From positions 1 to 64,000 of the forward strand of contig JBCBWU010000010.1 of the NCBI GenBank assembly GCA_039816955.1: a stretch of DNA of 64,000 nt, written 5' to 3'. This document shows, one piece after another, positions 17,939 through 27,329 of this stretch. Position 1 is the first letter of the stretch. Every line of letters starts with the position of its first letter. Under the pieces are notes generated by a model, which saw only the letters and a list, made by a program, of their open reading frames with translations, ran no database searches and was not told the DNA's origin. This DNA comes from Lewinella sp039816955. Lineage in GTDB: Bacteria > Bacteroidota > Bacteroidia > Chitinophagales > Saprospiraceae. A program made the position numbers and the translations under genes.

Positions 17939-18331
17939 GAATGATAGTTTGGACTTAAAGGATTTCAAAGATAGAAGGAACAGCTGGCATTTAGAAAACA
18001 ATCTTATCGCTGGTAGAAGTAATATTATACATGAATTAATTAAATATTTATATTTCATATATTTGTATCAGCTTGCCTGCCTACTATTAACTGAATATCC
18101 AATTTCAGATTCAAGCTTTACTGGGCGATCAAGCATTTTTCTTCCTCTTGTTAAACTGGCATCGGTTTTATTTCGGCGGTGAACTACAGATCTAAATGGC
18201 TGCAGTTTTCGGCCTTATTAGCAGTGACGCTCATGGAGTTTCCACGTCTAACTCTATAGTTTTATAGCCCAACAATCGACTGAAATAGCACTTAATAAAT
18301 TATTTACACATAGAAAAAATTACCAATTCAC
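17939..18331. other. Divergent intergenic region, AT-rich
   Basis: This 393-base spacer between pfkA and the T9SS cargo gene holds the pfkA promoter (17966-17973). It also has a strongly AT-rich centre (about 18010-18075) that contains no convincing gene, repeat or RNA. Confidence 0.5.
17966..17973 (-). promoter_or_regulatory. -7 promoter element of pfkA
   Basis: The minus strand reads TATCTTTG, a full match to TAnnTTTG, giving a short leader of about 20 bases before the ATG at 17938. This supports the chosen start. The nearest upstream TTG (18001-17999) is 25 bases away, longer than ideal. Confidence 0.6.
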
Positions 18332-19417
18332 ATGAATACCCGAACGCACATTCAAACACAATCAATTACAACTTCGCCCTTCACTAGGCAACGCCCTCTT
18401 GCATCAGGTAGTTTTTTGCTACGGCACCTGTTTTCCAGTTCCCTTATTCTCCTAATGCTGCTGTTGTCAGCGATGACTCTCAAAGCGGAAGATTTTACCA
18501 GTAACACGACCATTACCGAAAATGTAGACGACGGCATGGTCATTTTTGAAGGGGTCACTGTTACCATTGCTGCCAACGTTTTCGTTGATGGGGGTACCAT
18601 TGACATTAAGCCTTCCGGAACCTTGATCATTCTTAGCAGTGCCACGCTTTCGACCGATCAAGATGTCGTCAACGATAATGGAACCATTACCATTAATGGT
18701 GCTATTGACACCAGTGGAAGCAAATTCGAAAATAAGGCTGGAGGCACGGTGAATGGTCCCGGAACGATTATCTACTCCAACGACACCCAGATGTTGAATC
18801 CTGACAGCTCCGATTTCTTTGGTTTTACCGGGGGGAATCCTACCGGGCCAGATGGTCCTTGCTCCGGCGGTACTTGCTCCGATGCCTCGCTGCCGATTAC
18901 CTTACAGTACTTCACCGTTAAAGTGGACACTAGGCAGGTCATCTTGAACTGGGTGACTGCTAGTGAAACTAATAATGACTTCTTTTCCATTGAGCGATCT
19001 ACCGATGGATACAGTTGGAAAACTATCCAAGAATTAAAGGGGGCTGGCACCTCCACTGCGGACCTCCATTACACAAGCACCGACGAGAACCCAAATCCAG
19101 GATTAAACTTTTACCGGCTGCGGCAAACCGATTTTGATGGAAGTTCTACGATATCGAATATCAAATCGGTGCAAGTAAATGGTGAGCTGGAAAAACCAGT
19201 AGTATTTCCCAACCCTACTAATGGACCGGTGAGTGTAAGTACATCCACAAATGAGTTAGGTGATTTGCGTGTTTACAGCATACAGGGTATGGACGTTACC
19301 AACCAGGTCCATCGGCAATCCAGCGGAAACCAGCATCAACTGGATTTAACGCAGCTGCCCAGTGGCCTTTATTTGCTGCAAACTCCCGGTGGAATTACCA
19401 AGGTTTATAAGCAGTAA
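18332..19417 (+). CDS. Secreted protein with T9SS type A sorting domain
   Basis: A 361-residue protein. The first 50 residues hold a long basic leader and a hydrophobic stretch (LFSSSLILLMLLLSAMTLKA) acting as a signal peptide. Residues 50-150 form a repetitive beta-rich region (TTITENVDDGM..., GTIDIKPSGTLIIL, GTITINGAIDTSG) like a small right-handed beta-helix. Next comes a linker (GNPTGPDGPCSGGTC) and a domain common in Lewinella-type surface proteins (LPITLQYFTVKVDTRQVILNWVTASETNNDFFSIERSTDG). A T9SS sorting domain ends the protein (VVFPNPTNGPVSV...LPSGLYLLQT). Function beyond surface exposure is unknown. It is transcribed away from pfkA and stands alone. Confidence 0.82.
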   Translation: MNTRTHIQTQSITTSPFTRQRPLASGSFLLRHLFSSSLILLMLLLSAMTLKAEDFTSNTTITENVDDGMVIFEGVTVTIAANVFVDGGTIDIKPSGTLIILSSATLSTDQDVVNDNGTITINGAIDTSGSKFENKAGGTVNGPGTIIYSNDTQMLNPDSSDFFGFTGGNPTGPDGPCSGGTCSDASLPITLQYFTVKVDTRQVILNWVTASETNNDFFSIERSTDGYSWKTIQELKGAGTSTADLHYTSTDENPNPGLNFYRLRQTDFDGSSTISNIKSVQVNGELEKPVVFPNPTNGPVSVSTSTNELGDLRVYSIQGMDVTNQVHRQSSGNQHQLDLTQLPSGLYLLQTPGGITKVYKQ

Positions 19418-19515
19418 GCGGCAGTTTTCACGCCACCTCGACAGTAGGGCCAACTTTGGAGTGATTCTGTTCATCTTTTTCGCAATCAGCTTGTTGTATT
19501 GCAAAAAAAGAAAGC

Positions 19516-19911
19516 ATGAAAGCCAAACCACGTAATCAGTGGAATGTCTTAAACGCCGAAGAGGCTTACGTCATTGACAAGAAAGGTACCGAGCGTCCTT
19601 TCACTGGTGAGTACAACAACTTTAAAGCAGATGGTGTCTTTGTTTGCCGCCGTTGCGAAGCACCATTGTATGACTCCAACAGCAAGTTCAATTCTGGCTG
19701 CGGATGGCCGAGCTTTGACGATGAGTTGGGTACCGTTCGACGCGTACCGGATGCGGATGGGCGCCGTACCGAAATTGTGTGTGACAACTGCGGCGGGCAC
19801 CTGGGACATGTCTTTATGGGGGAACGTTTCACCCTAAAGAACACACGCCATTGTGTCAATTCACTATCCATCAAATTCGTGAAACGCGAAGACTTTGAGC
19901 AAGACGCTTAA
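19516..19911 (+). CDS. msrB: Peptide-methionine (R)-S-oxide reductase
   Basis: The 131-residue MsrB reduces the R-epimer of methionine sulfoxide in proteins, with thioredoxin as usual donor. The family signatures are all present: GVFVCRRCEAPLYDS and VCDNCGGHLGHVF (two CxxC pairs binding structural zinc), SGCGWPSF (with the resolving region), and the catalytic cysteine in NTRHCVNSLSIKF. No signal peptide is seen, so it acts in the cytoplasm. It overlaps the start of msrA by 17 bases, so the two are probably co-transcribed and translationally coupled. Confidence 0.95.
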   Translation: MKAKPRNQWNVLNAEEAYVIDKKGTERPFTGEYNNFKADGVFVCRRCEAPLYDSNSKFNSGCGWPSFDDELGTVRRVPDADGRRTEIVCDNCGGHLGHVFMGERFTLKNTRHCVNSLSIKFVKREDFEQDA

Positions 19912-20470
19912 GTCAATATCAACTGAGAATGGAGGTTTGGGAAGCGAATCTCAAACCTCCCGTCTCCGCATCTTTTTGGGCGGTGGCTGTTTTTGGAGTA
20001 AGGAATACCATCTGGGTAAGATACCTGGTGTGATCAGTACAGGAGTGGGTTTTATGGGCGGTACCCTCCCCCACCCTACCTACAAGCAGGTCTGTACGAA
20101 AACGACGGGCCACGCCGAAGTGGTTCGGGTTGATTATGATCCAGCTCAGTGCTCCACCTCCAAACTACTCATCCAGTTCTTCTCTATCCACGATCCGCGT
20201 ATCGACCGGCGGGACAAGGGTGGACAATATCGCTCGGTCATCTTCTATACAACAACTGCCCAACAAAGAGCAGCAGAACATCTTTTCACCGCACTACAGC
20301 AAAAGGGGCACCATATCTTCACTGAACTCCTTCCGGCACCCACGTTTTGGCCGGCAGCAGAACGCCACCAACAATTCTGTGAAACAAAGGGCCTAACGCC
20401 TAAACCTACCAAAGGTCTACTCCAAGATTTGGAAACTGTCCGAGACTTGACCCAAACCACGTCCGAATAA
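19895..20470 (+). CDS. msrA: Peptide-methionine (S)-S-oxide reductase
   Basis: MsrA reduces the S-epimer of methionine sulfoxide and so complements MsrB. The active-site motif is GGGCFWSKEYHLGKIPGV (Cys in GCFW), followed by GVGFMGG, HPTYKQVCTKTTGHAEVVRVDYDP, and FFSIHDPRIDRRDKGGQYRSVIFY, all typical. A later cysteine (HQQFCETKG) could act as resolving residue. The start is unusual: no in-frame ATG precedes the active site. Candidates are TTG at 19895, inside the end of msrB, and TTG at 19937, just after the msrB stop. Translation therefore probably depends on coupling to msrB. Confidence 0.92.
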   Translation: MSKTLKSISTENGGLGSESQTSRLRIFLGGGCFWSKEYHLGKIPGVISTGVGFMGGTLPHPTYKQVCTKTTGHAEVVRVDYDPAQCSTSKLLIQFFSIHDPRIDRRDKGGQYRSVIFYTTTAQQRAAEHLFTALQQKGHHIFTELLPAPTFWPAAERHQQFCETKGLTPKPTKGLLQDLETVRDLTQTTSE

Positions 20471-20559
20471 GTGCAGCAAACTACAAATTCGCAGAATTAC
20501 CAGTAGGGCTCAACATATAGTTACTATCTTTCATCCCAGAAAAATAATTACTTAGATCG

Positions 20560-23500
20560 ATGAAACGTAGTATACTATTTCTACTGCTTGCCTTCGTCTT
20601 TTCGACTGCCATTGCTCAGAGCAGTTCGGATATTTGGACCACGAAGCAAGTTTCTGATTTGAACTTGGAGCCCGAGGAGGTTTTGCACTATTTTGCTACC
20701 GATTACCGGCTCGTTGAAATCAACCCTAATGACCTCGCGCCGCTGCTATTAAGCGAAGAGCGCAGCACACGCCCGGTGACCATTCCTAAACCCGACGGCA
20801 CCTCTATGACGGTACGAATTCGTCCCGTGAGTGTCATGGCGCCTGAACTAGCCGAACGTTATCCTGGCATCCAGACCTTCGAAGTCTTACCCGACGGTGG
20901 TAAGGTACTGGGAGGTAGAGTAGGTTGGACGTACCAGGGCTTCCACGCTACAGTACGTACGACACAAGGAACCATTTATGTTGACCCTTACGCCAAACAG
21001 GGATCTCGCTACTACGTGACTTACAACGTAGAGGACAATTTGGAAAATGGACCTTGGGAAGGATTCGTTTGTGATGTTACTGGCGAAGAGGGACTTGACA
21101 TCGGTGATATATACAGTCCCGCAGAGGTGCAGGACCAATTAGATCGCAGCTTCGGCCCACGAAATGGAGCATCGATCGTACAGCGCCGCTATCGTTTGGC
21201 GATGGCTTGCACCGGTGAGTTCTCCGATTTCCACGACGGAGACATCGACATTATTATGTCGGCCATCGCTACTATCGTGAACCGGGTAAACGAAGTATTT
21301 GGCCGCGACCTGGCTATACAGTTGGAGCTAGTTGCCAATAATGACGAGATCATTTTCCTTGATCGCACCACAGATCCTTACGAAAATGAAACGGATGAGA
21401 TGCTGGCGGATAACCCAGGAGTGCTGGCGAGCCGAATAGGTAATGAGAATTACGACATCGGTCACGTTATCAGTACTGGACCATTTTCTGGACAGGGAGT
21501 AGCTTCTTTAAGAGGCGTTTGCCGTAACCAATTCAAAGGAGCAGCTACTTCTACCCGTAATGCGCCACAAGGTGATCCTTTTGTCATTAATATCCTGTGC
21601 CACGAAATGGGACACCAGTTTGGTGGTACCCACGTGCAGAGTGGCTGCCAAAATGTGAGTATCATTTCGGCGGTTGAGCCTGGTGGCGGCACCACCATTA
21701 TGGGTTACGCAGGTATTTGCCCGAACGGTTATAATATTGCTACCAACTCTGACGACTACTACAATAATTCGTCTTTGGAGCAAATGATTGAATATTCTCG
21801 TAATGACCTCGGTAATGCTTGTGCAGAACAAATTGACGAGGGTAATTCAATTCCAGATATAACGGAGGATTATGAAAATGGCTTCCATATTCCAATCAGC
21901 ACGCCATTTGAACTGACTGCTTCTGCTACGGATATGGAGGAAGATCCTCTGACCTATAATTGGGAACAGGCGGATATCAACTCCTCCTTCCCGTATGATG
22001 ATGATAACGGCGTTTACGGCCCATTTCCTGGTCAACCAATTGGAAATAGCCCATTGTTCCGTTCTTTCCCTCCAACTTCTTCACCTACGCGGGTGTTCCC
22101 ACAGTTACAGAAAATCGTTAACAACCAGAGCGACAATACCGAAACGCTACCTACTTACAGCAGAGCAATGACCTTCCGTTGCACTGTTCGAGATAACCAC
22201 CCCACTAGTGGTGGTGCGGCTTGGGTGCAGGTAAACTTCCGCGCTGCGGAGGAAGCTGGTCCGTTTCTAGTGAATAGCCCTAATGCCGGTAACGAAGAGT
22301 GGGCTGTAGGTGACTACGTAGAAGTGACCTGGGATGTAGCTAATTCAGATATGGCACCAGTTAACTGTCAGCGAGTAAATATTCGCTTGTCTACAGATGG
22401 TGGATTCACTTACCCAATTACATTACTGTCAAACACACCTAACGATGGTTCAGCCTTCGTGACGGTGCCAGACGCAGTAGGTAACGAAGCACGGGTGCGT
22501 GTAGAAGCAGCGGACAATATCTTCTTTGACATCTCGAATGATGATTTCGAAATTGTACCGGCTACGGAAGCAGGTTATACTTTGGAATCTAATCCACTGT
22601 TCCAGGAAGTTTGTGTACCGGAAGAAACTGCTGTGATCGATATCATGACTGCTTCCATTTTGGATTACGATAGTACTATTACCCTGGAAATCCTAACGGA
22701 TCTGGCAGCAGAGGGTATCGTCGGTTCTTTTGACAATACCGAAATCCAGCCAGGAGAAAACGCCAGCTTAAACCTGGACTTCAGTGGCAGTACCTTTGAT
22801 GGAACTTTGTCGGTCGAAATCCAGGCTTCTACTGTCGATCAGGGCAGTATCACCCGGACGATCGATATCGAAGTCTACAACAATGACTTCAGCGCCTTGG
22901 CGCTACAGACTCCGGCGGACGGTAGCACTGGTATTGTACTGAGTGCAGAATTCAGCTGGACGGATTTACCGAACGCCTTTGCGTACGATTTCGAAATAGC
23001 AACCAACCCGGCTTTCGGTGAGGATGACCTACTAGAAGCTGCGGGTGATCTTACCGAAGTTACCTTCACCCCGGATGCATTATTTGAGTCCAACACCTTG
23101 TACTTCTGGCGTATTCGTCCGATCAACGAGTGTGGTCCTGGTCCTTGGTCAGTACCTTTCACTTTCCATACGGAAAACGCTATTTGCGAAAGCTCAATTT
23201 CGGAAGACACGCCAATTACCATCCCGGGTGCAGGTCCACTACCGACTCGGATCTCCAGTATTAATGTAGATTTCCAGGGTACGATCAGCGATATCAACAT
23301 CCCGTACATTGATGTCGCCTACCAGCCGATCCAAAACTTCCAGGTACGCCTGCGGAGCCCGGATAATATCGAAGTATTACTGTACGATGGCAACTGCTTT
23401 AGCACAGACTTGGTGAACATTGGATTTGATGATGATTCTCCACTGGAAATTCAGTGCCCTCCTACCAATCAGTCTGTCTATCAGCCGGTAGAGGCTTTAT

Positions 23501-24225
23501 CTCTCTTCAACGGAGAAGATACAGAAGGTGAGTGGCAGCTAGAGGTACAGATCTTAGAAACTGGTTTTGGTGTTCCAGGATCACTGGACGATTGGGAAAT
23601 TGAGTTCTGTGCCTCTGGTGGCTCAGATGCCCCTAGCGTAGAGCGTAACACCGGATTATGTGTACGTCCAGAGGGCGGTAATCCCATCACCAACGATCTC
23701 TTGGCGGTTGAGGATGCGAGCCAGAATAGCTTCCAATTGGAATACACTGTAGTTACGGTGCCAGCATACGGAGACTTATTCTTCTTGGGTGAAGTGCTGG
23801 AAGTAGGTGATATTTTCCGCCAATCTTCCGTAGATGCAGGAAACGTAACCTATGTAAATACCGATGGTAGTCAAACTTCTGATAGTTTCAGCTTTGTAGT
23901 AGAAGATGGTACTGGTGGCTTCTTGCCCGTGACCAACTTCGATATAACCATTGATGCGAGTTGTGTTGTAAACAACGAGAATCTGACCCTGGGTACTCCT
24001 TTCAATCTGTATCCCAACCCAACCAATGGTCAGGTAACCCTACAGTGGGGTGAAGCCACTGTGGAAGAAATGCGTTTGCGCGTATTCAATGTACAGGGCC
24101 AACTGATGGTAGAAAACATCGTTGCCAAGGGTACCCTACAAAGTGCACTTGATTTAAGTAATGTACCAGCGGGTATCTACCTGGTACAAATTGGACAGCA
24201 CGTCGAAAGAGTCATTGTTGAATAA
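20560..24225 (+). CDS. Secreted reprolysin-like zinc metallopeptidase with P-domain and T9SS sorting domain (paralogue)
   Basis: A 1221-residue protein with the same domain order as the product of 9572-13207. It has a signal peptide (MKRSILFLLLAFVFSTAIAQ), a propeptide and a catalytic domain with the complete zinc motif HEMGHQFGGTH at residues 348-358 and Met-turn GTTIMGYAGICP. Ig/FnIII-like domains (NEARVRVEAADNIFFDIS is nearly identical to its paralogue), a P-domain (YQPIQNFQVRL to DDWEIEFC), a cadherin-like segment and a T9SS sorting domain (FNLYPNPTNGQVTLQW...GIYLVQIGQ) follow. It should be a secreted protease. A near-match -7 element (TATCTTTC, 20525-20532) lies 28 bases upstream, and a long bidirectional terminator follows the stop. 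Confidence 0.92.
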   Translation: MKRSILFLLLAFVFSTAIAQSSSDIWTTKQVSDLNLEPEEVLHYFATDYRLVEINPNDLAPLLLSEERSTRPVTIPKPDGTSMTVRIRPVSVMAPELAERYPGIQTFEVLPDGGKVLGGRVGWTYQGFHATVRTTQGTIYVDPYAKQGSRYYVTYNVEDNLENGPWEGFVCDVTGEEGLDIGDIYSPAEVQDQLDRSFGPRNGASIVQRRYRLAMACTGEFSDFHDGDIDIIMSAIATIVNRVNEVFGRDLAIQLELVANNDEIIFLDRTTDPYENETDEMLADNPGVLASRIGNENYDIGHVISTGPFSGQGVASLRGVCRNQFKGAATSTRNAPQGDPFVINILCHEMGHQFGGTHVQSGCQNVSIISAVEPGGGTTIMGYAGICPNGYNIATNSDDYYNNSSLEQMIEYSRNDLGNACAEQIDEGNSIPDITEDYENGFHIPISTPFELTASATDMEEDPLTYNWEQADINSSFPYDDDNGVYGPFPGQPIGNSPLFRSFPPTSSPTRVFPQLQKIVNNQSDNTETLPTYSRAMTFRCTVRDNHPTSGGAAWVQVNFRAAEEAGPFLVNSPNAGNEEWAVGDYVEVTWDVANSDMAPVNCQRVNIRLSTDGGFTYPITLLSNTPNDGSAFVTVPDAVGNEARVRVEAADNIFFDISNDDFEIVPATEAGYTLESNPLFQEVCVPEETAVIDIMTASILDYDSTITLEILTDLAAEGIVGSFDNTEIQPGENASLNLDFSGSTFDGTLSVEIQASTVDQGSITRTIDIEVYNNDFSALALQTPADGSTGIVLSAEFSWTDLPNAFAYDFEIATNPAFGEDDLLEAAGDLTEVTFTPDALFESNTLYFWRIRPINECGPGPWSVPFTFHTENAICESSISEDTPITIPGAGPLPTRISSINVDFQGTISDINIPYIDVAYQPIQNFQVRLRSPDNIEVLLYDGNCFSTDLVNIGFDDDSPLEIQCPPTNQSVYQPVEALSLFNGEDTEGEWQLEVQILETGFGVPGSLDDWEIEFCASGGSDAPSVERNTGLCVRPEGGNPITNDLLAVEDASQNSFQLEYTVVTVPAYGDLFFLGEVLEVGDIFRQSSVDAGNVTYVNTDGSQTSDSFSFVVEDGTGGFLPVTNFDITIDASCVVNNENLTLGTPFNLYPNPTNGQVTLQWGEATVEEMRLRVFNVQGQLMVENIVAKGTLQSALDLSNVPAGIYLVQIGQHVERVIVE

Positions 24226-24247
24226 GTCAACATAACTCAGAACGACC

Positions 24248-24291
24248 AAAAATAAAGAGCGTCGCGCTGTAGCGCGACGCTCTTTATTTTT
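24248..24291. terminator. Bidirectional terminator between convergent genes
   Basis: A 21-bp perfect inverted repeat (left arm 24248-24268, right arm 24271-24291) has a 2-base loop, a GC-rich core (GAGCGTCGCGCT) and A/T runs at both ends. It can therefore terminate transcripts from either side. It sits between the stops of the metalloprotease (plus) and the ABC permease (minus). Confidence 0.9.
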
Positions 24292-24351
24292 GGTTATGGT
24301 GATGATTGAGACGCATTGCTCCCGGTTACTGTAGCCCTTACAGAGGCGTTT

Positions 24352-25572
24352 TCACCGCTTCAGCAAGGCCTTCCAATCCAGTTTTTCACCGGTAATTACA
24401 TTTTCGTTACTGAAGGTCAAACTTGCCAGGTAAAGGGCCAAAACGCCATACACGAGGCTGGCTCCAGCTACGATACTGAGCATCCCCGTATCCAAAGTGC
24501 CTTTCATAATAGATACAATGGCCAGTGCGACATTGAAAACAGGAATTAATGCCGTTTGCAGATTCAATTCCACTCCAGGCATAGCGGCCATCATGGAAGG
24601 AATCAAGACGACCATCATCAAGGGGCTCACATAACTCTGCGCTTCCTTGTAAGAGTTAGCTAGCAATACTATAGCCAGTGATAAGGCTCCAATAAAGAGG
24701 GTGGTCAACAGCACCAGTACCAGCATCCAACCCCAAGCTACAGGTGCCAGGCTCAGGCTCATACCAGCATCGGCTTCACCCAGTAGATACGCTTGGATTT
24801 GAGTAGCCAGAATCAAACTCAGAATGTTCATAGTAGCGCTGACAATACCTACTGAGGCTACGGCTAAGAATTTACCGGCTACAATTTCCTGGGTACTCGC
24901 TGGGGTGGTGAAGAGGGTCTGTAAAGTACGACGCTCCTTTTCGCCAGCCGTAATATCAATAGCAATATAGATACAACCAATGAAAATGAACAGTAGGATC
25001 ATCATCGGCAGAAAGGCCGTCATCATCCGGTTGCCGCTTTCTTCTGGTGATAAATCGACGGACTCTAGTTGTAGTGGCGTAGCAAATTGGGCTGCCAGGT
25101 CTCTTTCGGCCAAACGCTGTTGTAGCAGTTGCTGATTTAGGGCCTGTAATTGTGCACTCAGCATCCGCTCCCGCATATTGAGCACATCCTGCGATTGATC
25201 CGCATAAATCTTAACGGTGGCAGCTTCGCCCGCCGCAATCTTTTGCTGATAGTCTGTAGGCACCCAGATTCCGATAGTTCGTTTCAGGGAATCCAGATCG
25301 CCTTCAGCAAATTCTTTGTACGCTACCTTCAGACTGGAGTCTTGCCCCAAAAGAGCGGGGATCGCTGTGCCTTCCGCAGCCGGCGAGACCCAAACTGTAA
25401 TTTCTTGGTTCAATAGCTTTTCCTGCTGGCTAGCCCCTACCCCACCAATGAGGGTAAACAGCACGGGATACAGGAAAAAAGGTAGTAAAATGATGAGGTA
25501 CAACATGCGTTTATCCCGCAATACCTCTTTGATTTCTTTACCAAATATGGTGGAAATGATATGACGTCTCAT
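24352..25572 (-). CDS. ABC-2 type exporter permease (NatB-like)
   Basis: The 406-residue membrane protein has one N-terminal helix (MLYLIILLPFFLYPVLFTLI), then a large external domain of about 150 residues (residues 45-190). Five or six further helices start at MMTAFLPMMILLFIFIGCIYIAID. The segment ITAGEKERRTLQTLFTTPASTQEIVAGKF is the conserved cytoplasmic loop of NatB/ABC-2 exporters. It pairs with the ATPase encoded 6 bases upstream. NatAB in Bacillus exports sodium, but many homologues have other or unknown cargo, so the substrate is open. Confidence 0.87.
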   Translation of the reverse strand: MRRHIISTIFGKEIKEVLRDKRMLYLIILLPFFLYPVLFTLIGGVGASQQEKLLNQEITVWVSPAAEGTAIPALLGQDSSLKVAYKEFAEGDLDSLKRTIGIWVPTDYQQKIAAGEAATVKIYADQSQDVLNMRERMLSAQLQALNQQLLQQRLAERDLAAQFATPLQLESVDLSPEESGNRMMTAFLPMMILLFIFIGCIYIAIDITAGEKERRTLQTLFTTPASTQEIVAGKFLAVASVGIVSATMNILSLILATQIQAYLLGEADAGMSLSLAPVAWGWMLVLVLLTTLFIGALSLAIVLLANSYKEAQSYVSPLMMVVLIPSMMAAMPGVELNLQTALIPVFNVALAIVSIMKGTLDTGMLSIVAGASLVYGVLALYLASLTFSNENVITGEKLDWKALLKR

Positions 25573-25578
25573 GAGGGT

Positions 25579-26328
25579 TTAGTTTTGTAAGCTGAGCGCT
25601 TCGTCCTGAACTAATTCAAAGAATGCCTGAGGCAAGGTAGAGGTACCAGTCTGAGCTTTGATACCAGCGATATCACCGAGATATACCAGGTTGCCCTGAT
25701 GCACTACCGCAATGCGATCACAAAGCCGTTCCACCTCAGTGAGATTGTGGGTGGAAAAGATCAGCGCCTTGCCCTCTTCTTTGGCCATCTTGCGGATAAA
25801 CTGTAGAATGAACTCGGAAGCCATAATATCCAGGCCAGTAGTGGGTTCATCCAGTACCACTACTTGTGGATCATGGACCAGTGTCCGGGCAATAGAGACG
25901 CGCTGTTTTTGTCCAGTGGACAGTTTTTCACAGTGCCGATCTACAAATGGGGTGATCCCAAAGGCCTCGATTAAGCGCTCAACGCGTTCTTCCAGCTCTG
26001 CCTTGGGCGTTTCGTACAGTTTTCCGAAGTACAACAGTAGTTCACGTGGATTCAATCGGCGATAGAGATCCATGTCTCCAGTTAGGAAGCCGAGTGATCG
26101 GCGGGCTTTCATTTGTTCTTGTTGCATAGAGAAGCCGTTAATGCTTGCTTCTCCAGCGGTGGGGCTTAGGAGGCCAGACAGCATGCGGAGAGTAGTTGTT
26201 TTACCAGCGCCGTTGGGGCCCAGCAAACCAAATATTTCTCCTTTCTCTACGGTAAAGGACACCTCATTCACCGCTCGGAAATCGCCGAAGTCTTTGGTGA
26301 GACCACGCGCTTCTATCAAATTGCTCAT
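25579..26328 (-). CDS. ABC transporter ATP-binding protein (NatA-like)
   Basis: The 249-residue nucleotide-binding subunit has Walker A (GLLGPNGAGKTTTLR), a Q-loop region (SLGFLTGDMDLYRRL), signature LSTGQKQRVSIAR, Walker B with catalytic Glu (VVVLDEPTTGLD) and the H-loop (IFSTHNLTEV). It drives the permease encoded directly downstream, the two forming one operon with a 6-base gap. Membership of the NatA/CcmA-type exporter ATPases is clear. The cargo is not. Confidence 0.92.
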   Translation of the reverse strand: MSNLIEARGLTKDFGDFRAVNEVSFTVEKGEIFGLLGPNGAGKTTTLRMLSGLLSPTAGEASINGFSMQQEQMKARRSLGFLTGDMDLYRRLNPRELLLYFGKLYETPKAELEERVERLIEAFGITPFVDRHCEKLSTGQKQRVSIARTLVHDPQVVVLDEPTTGLDIMASEFILQFIRKMAKEEGKALIFSTHNLTEVERLCDRIAVVHQGNLVYLGDIAGIKAQTGTSTLPQAFFELVQDEALSLQN

Positions 26329-26496
26329 GATGATCTGTGTTGGTTGTTTTGATTACATCTTATTAGTTCAGGTCGCTTCGAATTTCTTACAGACGACGGG
26401 GCCAACTTCCTCAAAAAACCGAACAAAGCACCCAGTCGTTCGATAAACAACAGTACACATTCGACCAACTTTAACCCAATCTTAACACCAGACGAA

Positions 26497-26527
26497 TTGC
26501 CCCGACGCCCTAAGCCCTTTTTCTTTG
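26497..26527 (+). promoter_or_regulatory. Promoter of the lipoprotein gene at 26553
   Basis: TTG at 26497-26499, then 20 bases, then TTTCTTTG (26520-26527). The -7 element departs from TAnnTTTG at one base, but the spacing is ideal, and the leader would be about 20 bases. Confidence 0.45.
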
Positions 26528-26552
26528 TATATCGATAGATAAAGCTAACCAC

Positions 26553-27323
26553 ATGACGTATCGTTCTACCCTTCTTTTTGCTGTTCTCTCTTACTTACTC
26601 CTCTTCTCTTCTGCCTGCGTAGTACCCCAAAAGGTGATTCGCGTGGAGCCAGATACCCAGGAAAATGTCTTCTGGTACCAGGGACAAGCGATCGCCGAAA
26701 AGAAGCAAGACAATATTATTACCCGTGCTGCCTTCAGCCACGCCAATCGGGAATACCTCATTTTTGATGTAGAAATATTTAATGAGCAAGAAGAGGCTAT
26801 TCTAGTCACCCCCGAAGTGATGACACTAGCTTCGCAAACTGGCCCGAAGCGCCGTGCTATTGACCCGGAGTACATGCTCTTATCCATGGAGGTCCAGCAA
26901 TCTCGTCAAGAAGCGAATGCGAAAAATGCGGCCATTGCTGGTGGCATTATTCTGGTCGGTGCCGCAGTGGCCGTAGCCGTCAGTGATAATGGTGATAGTA
27001 ATGTCGACTCCTGGACGGGCGAGGTAGATAATTACACGGCGACTGATGTGGTGGTAGATGCCGTCCTCCCGGCAGTTGCCCTGACCTTAGACTTCCATCA
27101 AGCGGCCATCCTCTCCTCTCCCGTTGATGCACTTCCGCTCACCAATGAAGCGCTGTTCTGGCAGGAAAATGTGCTAAGGCGTACAACATTAAGACCAGGC
27201 GAGCATATTCGCGGTCTGGTTGCCTTTCCGCGCTTTGATGATGTTCGCGAACTCACCTTTACCGCACCGATCGAGGAAGAGGAATTTGTTTTTCTCTTTC
27301 AGCAACGCACCTACCAGCCTTAA
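26553..27323 (+). CDS. Predicted lipoprotein of unknown function
   Basis: A 256-residue protein with a lipoprotein signal ending in FSSAC, so lipid attachment is predicted at Cys22. The region after it is beta-rich (VFWYQGQAIAEKKQDNIITRAAFSHANREYLIFDVEIFNEQEEAILVTPE, residues split here only by eye). Around residues 125-145 a Gly/Ala-rich hydrophobic stretch (AAIAGGIILVGAAVAVAV) may be a second membrane contact. The C-terminal part (LRPGEHIRGLVAFPRFDDV) looks like another beta-sandwich. I do not recognise the family. It converges with the TPR gene, with 6 bases between the stops. Confidence 0.7.
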   Translation: MTYRSTLLFAVLSYLLLFSSACVVPQKVIRVEPDTQENVFWYQGQAIAEKKQDNIITRAAFSHANREYLIFDVEIFNEQEEAILVTPEVMTLASQTGPKRRAIDPEYMLLSMEVQQSRQEANAKNAAIAGGIILVGAAVAVAVSDNGDSNVDSWTGEVDNYTATDVVVDAVLPAVALTLDFHQAAILSSPVDALPLTNEALFWQENVLRRTTLRPGEHIRGLVAFPRFDDVRELTFTAPIEEEEFVFLFQQRTYQP

Positions 27324-27329
27324 AGGCTA

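Noticed and set aside
22875..23309. A 144-codon minus-strand frame within the second metalloprotease
   Set aside because: It coincides with the FnIII/P-domain coding region on the plus strand and has no features of its own.
24248..24291. The long palindrome as an end of an insertion element or a recombination site
   Set aside because: Position between two convergent stops, A/T tails on both sides and a tiny loop fit a bidirectional terminator. No transposase or second copy is nearby.
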